Origin: Streptomyces mangrovisoli
GTDB taxonomy: Bacteria > Actinomycetota > Actinomycetes > Streptomycetales > Streptomycetaceae
DNA: 64,000 bases
Direction: 5' to 3'
Assembly: GCF_000974985.2 (NCBI RefSeq)
Contig: NZ_LAVA02000034.1
Coordinates: 124,001-188,000 of the forward strand
In this document: one piece after another, positions 40,393-48,211 of the stretch
How positions within the stretch are numbered: the first letter of the stretch is position 1
How the letters are laid out: each line of letters begins with the position of its first letter
The notes under the pieces: model-generated
What the model was told of the DNA's origin: nothing
Database searches by the model: none
Seen by the model: the letters and a program-made list of their open reading frames with translations, nothing else
Translations under genes and position numbers: made by a program

Positions 40393-40830
40393 CTATCCCT
40401 CCACCGGCAGGCGGTACACGGTCGAGGACCGGGTGCGGAAGCCGAGGCGCTCGTAGAGGCGGTTCGCCGCGGCGCGGTCCGGGCGGGAGGTGAGGTCCAC
40501 CGTGCGGGCGCCCGCCTCCCGGGCCAGCCGGACGGCCTCCCCGGTCAGCAGTCCCGCCACGCCCCGGCCGCGCGCGGCGCCGTCGACCACCACGTCCTCG
40601 ATGCGCGCCCGCAGCCCGGTCGGCAGGGGCAGCAGCACCAGGGTCAGGGTGCCGACGATCTCCCCGGCCGAGCGCGCCACGAGCACCGTGGTGGCGTCGC
40701 ACGCCACGAGCCGTTCCATCGCGGCCAGGTCCAGCGGCTTCGCCGTCGAGGACAGCTGCGGCAGCAACCGCCCGAAGGCCTCCACGAGTTGCTCGCTCAC
40801 CGACGTGACGATGTCTACCCGGACGTCCAT
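40393..40830 (-). CDS. GNAT N-acetyltransferase
   Basis: A 145-residue GNAT enzyme transferring acetyl from acetyl-CoA. The CoA-binding motif is DVVVDGAARGRGVAGLLTGEAV (residues about 83-104) with the R-G-x-G-V-A loop, and the C-terminal NRLYERLGFRTRSSTVYRL closes the fold. Substrate unknown. TAGACT (complement of 40837-40842) lies 6 bases before ATG 40830, so the mRNA is probably leaderless. Convergent with the arginase-family gene. Confidence 0.88.
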   Translation of the reverse strand: MDVRVDIVTSVSEQLVEAFGRLLPQLSSTAKPLDLAAMERLVACDATTVLVARSAGEIVGTLTLVLLPLPTGLRARIEDVVVDGAARGRGVAGLLTGEAVRLAREAGARTVDLTSRPDRAAANRLYERLGFRTRSSTVYRLPVEG

Positions 40831-40978
40831 GGCGGGAGTCTAGGGCCAGGCGTCGCGTGGCAGACGGGAATGTGACGACAGGCCCTAGGGCACCCGGGCG
40901 GGACGCGCCTTTGCGAAAGGGCCGCGGACCCCGGATTGGCCTTGGGCACCGGGCCCGGCGGGCGGCTAGCGTCCGGGT

Positions 40979-41791
40979 ATGCGGATTCGAATCGTCGACG
41001 CCTTCACCGACCGCCCCTTCGCCGGCAACCCGGCCGGGGTGCTGCTCCTCGACAGCTTCCCGGAGGACGCCTGGCTCCAGCGGGTGGCCCTCGAGGTCAA
41101 CCACGCCGAGACCGCGTTCGCCCACCCGCTGCCCGAGGGCGGCGCGGCCGACTGGGCGCTGCGCTGGTTCACGCCCCTCACCGAGGTCGCCATGTGCGGG
41201 CACGCCACGCTCGCCACGGCGCACGTCCTGCACACCACCGGCGCCATCGAGGGGCCGGTCCGGTTCGCCAGCCGCAGCGGGGTGCTCGTCGCCACCCCGA
41301 ACGCGGACGGCTCGATCACCCTGGACTTCCCGACCGCCCCGCTCACCGAGGTGGAGGTACCGCAGGGCGTCGCGGAGGCCCTCGGCGCCGAGCCGCTCGT
41401 CGCCTTCGACACCGGGCCGGACGTCGGCGACCTTCTGGTGCAGCTGGCCGACGAGAAGACGGTGCTGGGGCTGGCGCCGGACCACAAGGCGCTGGGCACC
41501 TACTCCTCGCGGGGGATCATCGCCACCGCCCGCGCCGAGGACCCGGACGCGGACCACGACTTCGTCTCCCGGTGTTTCTTCCCGAACGTGGGCATCGACG
41601 AGGACCCGGTCACCGGCAGCGCCCACACCGCGCTGGCCCCCTTCTGGTCCGCGCGCCTCGGCCGCACCGACCTCACCGGCCTCCAGGCGTCCCCGCGCAC
41701 CGGGTACGTACGCACAGCGGTGCGCGGTGAGCGCACCCTGCTCACGGGGCACGCGGTCACCGTCATCGACGGCGAGCTGCTCACGCCGTAG
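40979..41791 (+). CDS. PhzF-family isomerase
   Basis: A 270-residue PhzF-family protein: two diaminopimelate-epimerase-like halves, with the catalytic Glu in EVNHAETAFAHP (near residue 45), MCGHATLATAHVL, and the later DEDPVTGSAHTALAPFW motif. PhzF itself isomerises a phenazine precursor, but most members have unknown substrates and no phenazine genes are nearby. TAGCGT lies 6 bases before ATG 40979 (leaderless). Its 3' end, including the stop codon, lies in a duplicated 34-bp segment. Confidence 0.9.
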   Translation: MRIRIVDAFTDRPFAGNPAGVLLLDSFPEDAWLQRVALEVNHAETAFAHPLPEGGAADWALRWFTPLTEVAMCGHATLATAHVLHTTGAIEGPVRFASRSGVLVATPNADGSITLDFPTAPLTEVEVPQGVAEALGAEPLVAFDTGPDVGDLLVQLADEKTVLGLAPDHKALGTYSSRGIIATARAEDPDADHDFVSRCFFPNVGIDEDPVTGSAHTALAPFWSARLGRTDLTGLQASPRTGYVRTAVRGERTLLTGHAVTVIDGELLTP

Positions 41792-41848
41792 CCGGGAGAC
41801 CGCCGCGCGGCCCCTCACGCCGTAGCCGCGAGACCGCCGCGGCCCCCC
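41781..41848. repeat. Duplicated 34-bp segment at the PhzF gene end
   Basis: Bases 41781-41814 (with the PhzF stop codon) and 41815-41848 match at most positions, both opening TCACGCCGTAGCCG. The copy ends exactly where the convergent CPBP gene stops. Confidence 0.8.
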
Positions 41849-42655
41849 TCACGCGGTGGGCAGCCAGCCCACCCGCCCCGCGAGCAGGGCGTAGCCCACG
41901 AACGCACCGATGTCGAGCAGGGAGTGCGCCACCACGAGGGGGCCGACCCGGCCCCACCGGCGGTACAGCCACACGAACACCACGCCCATCGCCAGGTTGC
42001 CGAGGAAGCCGCCGATGCCCTGGTAGAGGTGGTAGGAGCCGCGCAGCACGGCGCTGGCGACCAGCGCCGTGCCCGGTGTCCAGCCCAGCTGGCCGAGGCG
42101 GCGGAGCAGATAGCCGACGACGATGACCTCCTCCAGGACGGCGTTCTGCACCGCCGAGAGGATCAGCACGGGGTACTTCCACCACACGTCGGGCAGCGCC
42201 TCGGGCACCACCGTCAGATTGGCGCCGAGCCCGCGCGCGGCCAGGTAGAAGGCGATGCCGAAGCTGCCGATCACGGCCGCCACGCCGGCGCCGCGGGCGA
42301 GGTCGGGCCACGGGCGGGTGCGGTCGAAGCCGAGCGTGCGCAGGCTCTCCCGCTCGCGCATCAGGAAGTGCGCGACGAGCACGACGGGCACCAGGGCCGT
42401 GGCGATGCCGAACAGCTGCCAGGCGAGGTCGAGCCAGGGCCGGCCCGGCGCGGCCGACGCGTTCATCGTGGCGGCCTGGTCCTTGAGCCCGCCCGGCTTC
42501 GTGACCGACCCGACAAAGCTGATCAGGGCGGACACGCCGCTCGCGCCGAGCGAGAGGCCCAGGACGAGAAGGGTCTCGTCACGGAAGATCCGCCGCGTCA
42601 GCCGCTCCTGCGGAAAGGAATCGGCATCGGCCACCGCACCTGACTCCACCTGCAC
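41849..42655 (-). CDS. CPBP-family intramembrane protease
   Basis: A 268-residue membrane protein with about eight segments and a CPBP (Abi/Rce1-like) domain in the second half. The glutamate pair is in QNAVLEEVIVVGYLLRRL (near residue 175), and SYHLYQGIGGFLGNLAMG supplies the second-motif histidine. The arginine usual after the Glu pair is replaced, as in many actinobacterial members with the GYLL form. Substrate unknown. GTG 42655; GTG 42649 possible. Confidence 0.83.
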   Translation of the reverse strand: MQVESGAVADADSFPQERLTRRIFRDETLLVLGLSLGASGVSALISFVGSVTKPGGLKDQAATMNASAAPGRPWLDLAWQLFGIATALVPVVLVAHFLMRERESLRTLGFDRTRPWPDLARGAGVAAVIGSFGIAFYLAARGLGANLTVVPEALPDVWWKYPVLILSAVQNAVLEEVIVVGYLLRRLGQLGWTPGTALVASAVLRGSYHLYQGIGGFLGNLAMGVVFVWLYRRWGRVGPLVVAHSLLDIGAFVGYALLAGRVGWLPTA

Positions 42656-42732
42656 ACCTGCCTCCGGTCATGGGATGTCACAGCTTGCCCCATGGACCTG
42701 TGGCCTGCGGCGGTGACCCCCGTCACGGGCGG

Positions 42733-42871
42733 GATCGGTTCAGCCGTCGCGGTGAGGACGGGTTCAGCCCTCGCGGTCGGGACCGGTTCAGCCCTCGCGG
42801 TCGGGACCGGTTCAACCGCCGCGGGCAGGACCGGTTCAACCGCCGCGGTCAGCGCCGGTTCAGCCGAGCGG
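42733..42871. repeat. 24-bp tandem array, about 5.6 copies
   Basis: Units begin at 42733, 42757, 42781, 42805 and 42829, with a partial sixth to about 42871, consensus GACCGGTTCAGCCCTCGCGG plus four bases. The array runs into the last codons of the glutamate-cysteine ligase family gene (stop at 42860). Confidence 0.93.
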
Positions 42872-44377
42872 CACCGGCTCCGGCAGGCCCACCGGCCAGG
42901 TCGCGACCGGCTCGCCCGCGTGCATCAGCTGGCAGTAGCGGCGGGTGGTCGCCGCCAGCGCGTCCGCGCGGGACAGGCCCTGTTCGCGCAGCCGGTGGAA
43001 GGTGGCGGACTGCCAGACCGCTCCGTTGGTGCGGCGCCGGCAGCGCTCCTCGATCACGCCCAGGTAGAAGTCCCGGTCGGCGGGCTCCACGCCCCACGCG
43101 TCGAGCCCCGCCTCGGCCAGCGGCAGCAGTTCGTCGCGCACCAGGGTGACGGCGTCGACCTCGGCGAGGCCCGCGTAGCGGCCGCGGCGCGGCCAGCGCA
43201 GCCGGGCGTCGATGCCGTGCCGGCAGGCCGCGTCGAAGTTGGCCTCGGCCGTCTCGAACGGCATCCGCGTCCACACCGGCCGGGTCTCCTCGGCGAGGGC
43301 ACGCACGAGGCCGTAGTAGAAGGCCGCGTTGGCGACCACGTCCGTGACGGTCGGCCCGGCGGGCAGCACGCGGTTCTCCACGCGCAGATGGGGCACGCCG
43401 TCCGCGATGCCGTAGACCGGCCGGTTCCAGCGGTACACCGTGCCGTTGTGCAGGACGAGTTCGGCGAGCTTGGGCACGCCCCCGGCGTCGAGCACCGCGA
43501 GCGGGTCCTCGTCGTCGCAGATCGGCAGCAGCGCCGGGAAGAAGCGCAGGTTCTCCTCGAAGAGGTCGTACGCCGAGGTGATCCACCGCTCGCCGAACCA
43601 GGTCCGCGGCCGTACGCCCTGCGCCTGGAGTTCGGGCGGGCGGGTGTCCGTGGACTGCTGGAACAGCGGTGGGCGCGACTCGCGCCACAGCTCACGGCCG
43701 AACAGGAACGGGGAGTTGGCGCCGACCGCGATCTGCGGCGCGACCGCCACCTGCGCCGCGTTCCACACGTCGGCGAAGCGGGCCGGGGTGACCTGGAGGT
43801 GCAACTGCACGGAGGTGCAGGCGGCTTCGGGGACGATGGAGCTCGACGAGCAGGTCAGCCGCTCCACGCCGTCGATGTCGAGCAGGAAGTCCTCGCCGCG
43901 CGCGGCGACGATCTGGTCGTTGAGAAGGGTGTAGCGGTCGACGGCGGAGAGGTTGGAGGAGACCAGGTCGTCCCGCTCCAGTGTCGGCAGAATACCGATC
44001 ATCGCTATTCCGGCGGACAACTCCTCGGCCTTTCGATGGGCATATGCCAGTGACGTACGGAGTTCCTCCGAGAGCCGGTCGAATACCCGTCCGCCCAAGC
44101 GGTGCGGGGCAATGTTCACTTCCAGGTTGAACATCGCGAGTTCGGTCTGGAAATCACGGCTCGCGATCCGTTCGAGGACCTGCCCGTTGAGCATCCTGGG
44201 CAGGCCGTCGGAGCCGACGAGATTCAGCTCGATCTCCAGCCCCATGAGATTCTTCGGCCGGTCGAACCCCTTCTCCTCCAGCAGTCGCTCCAGACCCGCC
44301 AGGCACTGGCGGAGCTTGGCCCGGTAGCGCTGCCGATCGGACAGGTCGAACGGCCCTGCCACGACCTTCTCCCCCAT
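42860..44377 (-). CDS. Glutamate-cysteine ligase family protein
   Basis: A 505-residue enzyme of the GCS-like carboxylate-amine ligase fold. Early motifs KNLMGLEIELNLVGSDGLPR (residues about 41-60) and FNLEVNIAPHRLGG carry the ATP- and metal-binding glutamates; IVPEAACTSVQLHLQV and NRPVYGI...LRVENRVLPAGPTVTD follow. Such enzymes join glutamate to cysteine or another amine. In actinobacteria this could belong to ergothioneine synthesis (EgtA), but no other egt gene is near, so that is not claimed. ATG 44377 has GGAGG 10 bases upstream. Confidence 0.83.
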   Translation of the reverse strand: MGEKVVAGPFDLSDRQRYRAKLRQCLAGLERLLEEKGFDRPKNLMGLEIELNLVGSDGLPRMLNGQVLERIASRDFQTELAMFNLEVNIAPHRLGGRVFDRLSEELRTSLAYAHRKAEELSAGIAMIGILPTLERDDLVSSNLSAVDRYTLLNDQIVAARGEDFLLDIDGVERLTCSSSSIVPEAACTSVQLHLQVTPARFADVWNAAQVAVAPQIAVGANSPFLFGRELWRESRPPLFQQSTDTRPPELQAQGVRPRTWFGERWITSAYDLFEENLRFFPALLPICDDEDPLAVLDAGGVPKLAELVLHNGTVYRWNRPVYGIADGVPHLRVENRVLPAGPTVTDVVANAAFYYGLVRALAEETRPVWTRMPFETAEANFDAACRHGIDARLRWPRRGRYAGLAEVDAVTLVRDELLPLAEAGLDAWGVEPADRDFYLGVIEERCRRRTNGAVWQSATFHRLREQGLSRADALAATTRRYCQLMHAGEPVATWPVGLPEPVPLG

Positions 44378-44928
44378 ACGAAGCATCCCTCCTCGGATGG
44401 GCGGGCCGCGGAACCGGCCGCCGGTGTCCCGGGTCAGGTGGGATGATGCCCAGCCTCGGCGATCGATAACGTCGCCAACCCGTGTGCGGCCCGCTACTCT
44501 GTCGGAATGTGGCACGCGGCACATTCCCGGGGCAACAGGCATCACGCATCTTCGGGTGCCCGGCGGGACTCGTGAAAAACGCCGACGACAACAAGCCGAC
44601 CGCTCGGACCGTGAATTTCGAGGTCAGCGCGGGGCGGGGCTCGCGGAATCGGGAGGATTACCGCGATTCGACGGCCGGATCGCCCCTTGTTTCACCCATG
44701 GGAATCAGCTAGACGAAACTACGTCTGAACACGCGTCGTATAAACTCCGCTTACTAGGCAGAAGGTTGGCGCCCGCGGTCCCCCGTTCCTGCCGTCCAGG
44801 CGACGCGCGGCAGGCCCACACGCACCCTGCTCACGACCCCGGCCCTCCCCTGACTGATCCATGAGCTGACAGCGCCGTCCGCCCCCGCCCTCGCGCCACC
44901 GCGCCTGTCTCCTGAGAGGCGACCCATC
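44378..44928. other. 551-bp intergenic region with lower GC and a possible small ORF
   Basis: The longest gap in the window. Codons from a GTG near 44574 to a TAG near 44712 could encode about 46 residues (VKNADDNKPTARTVNFEVSA and on), but third-position GC is clearly lower than in neighbouring genes and no ribosome site precedes it, so I do not call it a gene. A TATAAA block near 44739 is a plausible -10 for the gene at 44929. Confidence 0.4.
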
Positions 44929-45513
44929 ATGCCGCTGCATGTCCCTCCGGCTCCCGCCGCCGCCCTGCGTTCCGTCCTCACGGCCCTCGGTTCCCCCACC
45001 GCGGTCCGCGAGGCCCGCACCCCCTCCTTGCGCACCGCGCAGGGCAGCGCCACCCCTGAACTCCCGCTTCCTGTCCATGTACTGGACCAGATCACCCCGG
45101 AGGGCGTGTCCGCGACCAGGCTGGCCGGCTGGCGCTTCCTGATCCGCTGCGGCGATCGGGCCGTGGCCGCGGCGGAGACCATGCTGACCCCCGACGGGTG
45201 GGCGTTCTCCCACTTCTTCGAGGGCCCCTACATCGCCTCGACCGAGCGCGCGCTGCGCCAGGCCGAGACCGTGCAGCAGCCGTACCAGGCACGCCTGTTG
45301 TCCGTGCCCGGCCTGTACATGCTCACGCTGTGGCTGCACGGGGACGTCGCGGCGGACGGGGCCGAGGGCCATCCGGCCGCCAGCGATCTGCTCGTGCCGC
45401 TGGCACCGGCCCCGCCGGGGATCGCGGCGCACCGGCCGCACCAGGTGGCCGAGTTGCTTCCGGTCCTCACCCATCGGGTGACTCCGGTGCCGCTCCTCGG
45501 TTCGCCCGCCTGA
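44929..45513 (+). CDS. Hypothetical protein
   Basis: A 194-residue soluble protein I do not recognise. It contains LPVHVLDQITPEGVSATRLAGW, then GWRFLIRCGDRAVAAAETML and WAFSHFFEGPYIASTERALRQAE, and ends AELLPVLTHRVTPVPLLG. No signal peptide or membrane segment. Composition and third-position GC are normal. ATG 44929 has GAGAGG upstream, and a strong terminator follows at 45551, so it is a monocistronic gene. Confidence 0.75.
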   Translation: MPLHVPPAPAAALRSVLTALGSPTAVREARTPSLRTAQGSATPELPLPVHVLDQITPEGVSATRLAGWRFLIRCGDRAVAAAETMLTPDGWAFSHFFEGPYIASTERALRQAETVQQPYQARLLSVPGLYMLTLWLHGDVAADGAEGHPAASDLLVPLAPAPPGIAAHRPHQVAELLPVLTHRVTPVPLLGSPA

Positions 45514-45550
45514 CATCCACCGCGTGCGCCCGCCCCGCGCACCCGCGTCA

Positions 45551-45580
45551 CGCCCCGCCGTCCACCCGGACGGCGGGGCG
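45551..45580 (+). terminator. Terminator after the hypothetical gene
   Basis: Perfect 13-bp stem CGCCCCGCCGTCC / GGACGGCGGGGCG with a 4-base loop, 38 bases past the stop at 45513. The rest of the gap to 45858 holds no other recognisable element apart from a promoter-like region. Confidence 0.85.
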
Positions 45581-45858
45581 CTCGGCGCGCCGCCCGGATC
45601 CACCCGCTCGTACGAGCGCCACGACGCTCCGCCGTGCCCCGTCCGAGTGGTACCCGCCCTGTCCGCAGGGGCTTCGCCTGCCCGGACTAGCCCCTTTCGA
45701 CCCCCGCCAACCACCCGAAGTGACGGGGTGGTTGCACTGAACCGACCGTCGAGGTGATGCGTCATCAACCTGTGAGAAGCGGTGCTGCGAAATACCTGCG
45801 GATCGCCGCCCGGAGGGCAACACTGGAGGACGACCGAAGTACGTGACGGGGGACCGAG

Positions 45859-46095
45859 ATGACCACGACCCAGCGAAAGATCCCACCAATGTGCCAGCAC
45901 CAGCCACCGTGCCCGAACGCCGACTCCGCCGACCGGGAATCCGCCCGCCTCGTGGCGCACCACCCGGAACAGGGATGGAGCCTGCTGTGCAACGGCGTCG
46001 TGCTCTTCGAGGACACCGGTGAGCTCCTGCCCGACGGCCAGATCATCGCGCCGCACCGCCCGCTGGGCGTCGGCCAGGTGATGACGGCCGCCTGA
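45859..46095 (+). CDS. DUF5999 small protein
   Basis: A 78-residue protein: MCQHQPPCPNADSADRESA near the N-terminus and WSLLCNGVVLFEDTGELLPD in the middle match the DUF5999 family of streptomycetes, whose function is unknown. The Cys/His cluster (CQHQPPC) could bind a metal. ATG 45859 follows GGGGGACC; translation from the internal ATG before CQHQ is also possible. Confidence 0.85.
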   Translation: MTTTQRKIPPMCQHQPPCPNADSADRESARLVAHHPEQGWSLLCNGVVLFEDTGELLPDGQIIAPHRPLGVGQVMTAA

Positions 46096-46139
46096 ACGCA
46101 CCACCTCCGGGCGGTCCGGCGGACCTCCCGGTGACCTGA

Positions 46140-46175
46140 GGGGCCGGGCGCGTGCACGCGACGCGAACCGGCCCC
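46140..46175. terminator. Terminator between DUF5999 and GH43 genes
   Basis: Perfect 8-bp stem GGGGCCGG (46140-46147) / CCGGCCCC (46168-46175), with a second palindrome CGCGTGCACGCG in its loop. Confidence 0.6.
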
Positions 46176-46194
46176 GACACATGTCCGGGGGCGG

Positions 46195-47727
46195 CTACTC
46201 CGGGTAGTCGGCCGGGGACACGGCGAACGCCCGCTGCGGTACTTCCGCGGGGGCGGGCCCGTGCTCGCACCAGTCGAAGGCCGCCGCGCCCTCGGTGACG
46301 TACATCCCGATCACCCGCCCGGTGAAGCCACCGGCGACCTGGCTGGACAGATAGCGGCCGTCGAGCGCGGCGAGGCGGAAGGTGCCGCCCGCGTGCTCCA
46401 CGGAGAGCAGCACCTCGTCGGGGCCGCCGGAGGCGGCGCTTCGCGGCTGCCCGGCCGGGGTGCGGGTCTCCACCACGAGGGTGACCGGTCCGGCGGGCAC
46501 GAAGTGCTCGGCGAGCCGCTGCCGCAGCGGGCCGATCCGGGCGACGGCGCTCACCACGCCCCGGTGCACCTCGATGTCGTAGTGGTGCGACTCGTCGATG
46601 CGCACGCTGAGTCCGGCCCGCCCGGCGCCCGGGTCCACCCGGGTGGCGACGCGGCAGTCGTGGTGCTGCTGGCGGCGGCCGAGGAAGGTCGCTCCGGGGC
46701 GGTCGAGGCTGTCGCCCGTCGCCCGCAGCGTGAGCCAGCCGGGCCGCTCGGTCAGCGACCAGCAGTCGTCCGGGCGGCTGCGCGGGGAGATCCAGTACGG
46801 CGCGAGCGCGGGCGCGTCGAAGTCGTCGCGCGCGGGCGCCGGTTCGAGCGGGTGCCAGGCCGCCGGCGCGGGATGCCGTTCGCGCACGGGCCCCACCCGC
46901 GGCCAGCCGTCCGCCCACTCGACGGGCACGAGGAAGGTCTCCCGGCCGAGCGCGTGGTACTCGGGGAAGTAGCCGCGCGGCCGGGTGCCGAGCAGCAGCA
47001 TCCACCAGGTGCCGTCCGCCGCCTCGACCAGGTCGGCGTGGCCGGTGCACTGCACTGCCGAGGCCGTGCCGCGGTGGGAGAGCAGCGGGTTGCCGGGCGC
47101 CGGTTCCCAGGGGCCGCGCGGTGAGCGCGCCCGCGCGGCCGACACGCCGTGGCCGAGCGCGGTGCCGCCCTCGGCGATCAGCAGGTACCACCACTCCCCC
47201 ACCCGGTACAGGTGCGGCGCCTCCGGGTCGCGCAGCCCCGTGCCGGACCACAGCGGCAGCGGACCCTCCAGCACTTTGCCCGTCTCCGGGTCGATCCGAG
47301 CGACCTGGCACCCGGAGACGGCGCACCAGCAGGACCCGTCGTCGTCCCACGCGAGGTCCGGGTCGATGCCCGGCACGTCGATCCACACGGGGTCCGACCA
47401 GGGCCCCCGCGGGTCCTCGGCGGTCACCAGGAACGTGCCGCCGCCGGAGGCGTCCGTGGTGATCAGCCAGAACCGGCCGTCGTGGTGGCGGAGGGTGGGC
47501 GCGTAGATCCCACCGGAGGCCGGGGTGGTGTCGGCGAACACCAGCTGTCCGGGACGGTCGAGGACATTGCCGATCTGCCGCCAGTGCACCAGGTCCCGGC
47601 TGTGGAAGAGGGGCACGCCGGGGAAGTACTCGAAGCTGGAGCAGGCCGCGTAGTAGTCCGCGCCGACCCGGCAGACGCTGGGGTCCGGGTGGAATCCGGG
47701 GAGGACGGGGTTGTCGTAGGTCGGCAT
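46195..47727 (-). CDS. Glycoside hydrolase family 43 (beta-xylosidase-like)
   Basis: A 510-residue GH43 enzyme with a C-terminal beta-sandwich. The five-bladed propeller starts YDNPVLPGFHPDPSVCRVG, where the catalytic-base Asp is in HPDPS; GIDPDLAWDDDG holds the pKa-tuning Asp and LRDPEAPHLY the acid Glu. The C-domain (from about residue 310) includes FLGRRQQHHDCRVATRV, typical of beta-xylosidase/arabinofuranosidase forms. No signal peptide, so it acts on imported oligosaccharides. ATG 47727 has GAGGGG upstream. A LacI-type operator sits at 47743-47755. Confidence 0.92.
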   Translation of the reverse strand: MPTYDNPVLPGFHPDPSVCRVGADYYAACSSFEYFPGVPLFHSRDLVHWRQIGNVLDRPGQLVFADTTPASGGIYAPTLRHHDGRFWLITTDASGGGTFLVTAEDPRGPWSDPVWIDVPGIDPDLAWDDDGSCWCAVSGCQVARIDPETGKVLEGPLPLWSGTGLRDPEAPHLYRVGEWWYLLIAEGGTALGHGVSAARARSPRGPWEPAPGNPLLSHRGTASAVQCTGHADLVEAADGTWWMLLLGTRPRGYFPEYHALGRETFLVPVEWADGWPRVGPVRERHPAPAAWHPLEPAPARDDFDAPALAPYWISPRSRPDDCWSLTERPGWLTLRATGDSLDRPGATFLGRRQQHHDCRVATRVDPGAGRAGLSVRIDESHHYDIEVHRGVVSAVARIGPLRQRLAEHFVPAGPVTLVVETRTPAGQPRSAASGGPDEVLLSVEHAGGTFRLAALDGRYLSSQVAGGFTGRVIGMYVTEGAAAFDWCEHGPAPAEVPQRAFAVSPADYPE

Positions 47728-47742
47728 GGGCACCCCTCGGGA

Positions 47743-47755
47743 TCGAAACTTTCGA
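47743..47755. promoter_or_regulatory. Operator TCGAAA-N-TTTCGA before the GH43 gene
   Basis: Perfect 6-bp arms around one base, 15 bases upstream of the start codon and downstream of a TAGGAT -10-like box (complement of 47785-47790). CGAAA-type palindromes are known sites for xylan/xyloside regulators (LacI family) in Streptomyces. Confidence 0.65.
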
Positions 47756-48211
47756 CCGCTGTGGCGAATCGTTCGGTTCGACGCATCCTACGGAGGGGCG
47801 GCGCGCGGGGACCAGCCCCGGGGGCTCCCCGATGAAGCCGAGGGTGCGGCCCGAGGACGGGGCGGGGCCGGATTCGGGGCGGGGCCCGGCCGTGGGCAGG
47901 GGTGCGGTTATCGTCACGCGGCGGGCCGCTGCGGGACCGTCGAACGTCGTGCGGTCCCCGCGCCTCCGGGGCGCTCCGTCACGCAGAGTCGCCGTGAACC
48001 CCCGTCGGCCGCTCGCCCGAACAGACCGCATGTGCTGCCGACCCGCCGCGGTCACGGGATGCTGAGGTCGCGGCCAGGCAGTCTTGACGGAAGATTGACG
48101 CCCGCGGCCCCGGCTCCCGCGGGCCCGGGCGTGACTCTCTGCTTACGCTGGTTCGGTCGTCCGCGTGATGGCCGATCCCCATGCCGCGCCACACATCCCA
48201 TGGAGCACGCG
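47756..48211. other. Intergenic region between GH43 and APC permease genes
   Basis: No gene seen. Apart from the GH43 promoter it holds GC-rich sequence without an obvious riboswitch. TTGACG near 48083 and a TACGCT box at 48144-48149 are weak promoter candidates for the permease. Confidence 0.5.

Noticed and set aside
42860..44377. Naming the gene egtA
   Set aside because: No other ergothioneine genes are present, and several related ligase families share these motifs.
44482..44712. 76-residue ORF in the 551-bp gap
   Set aside because: Low third-position GC and no ribosome site; kept only as a note under the intergenic region.
47756..48211. Possible c-di-AMP (ydaO-type) riboswitch before the APC permease
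   Set aside because: I looked for the conserved core pieces and did not find them.
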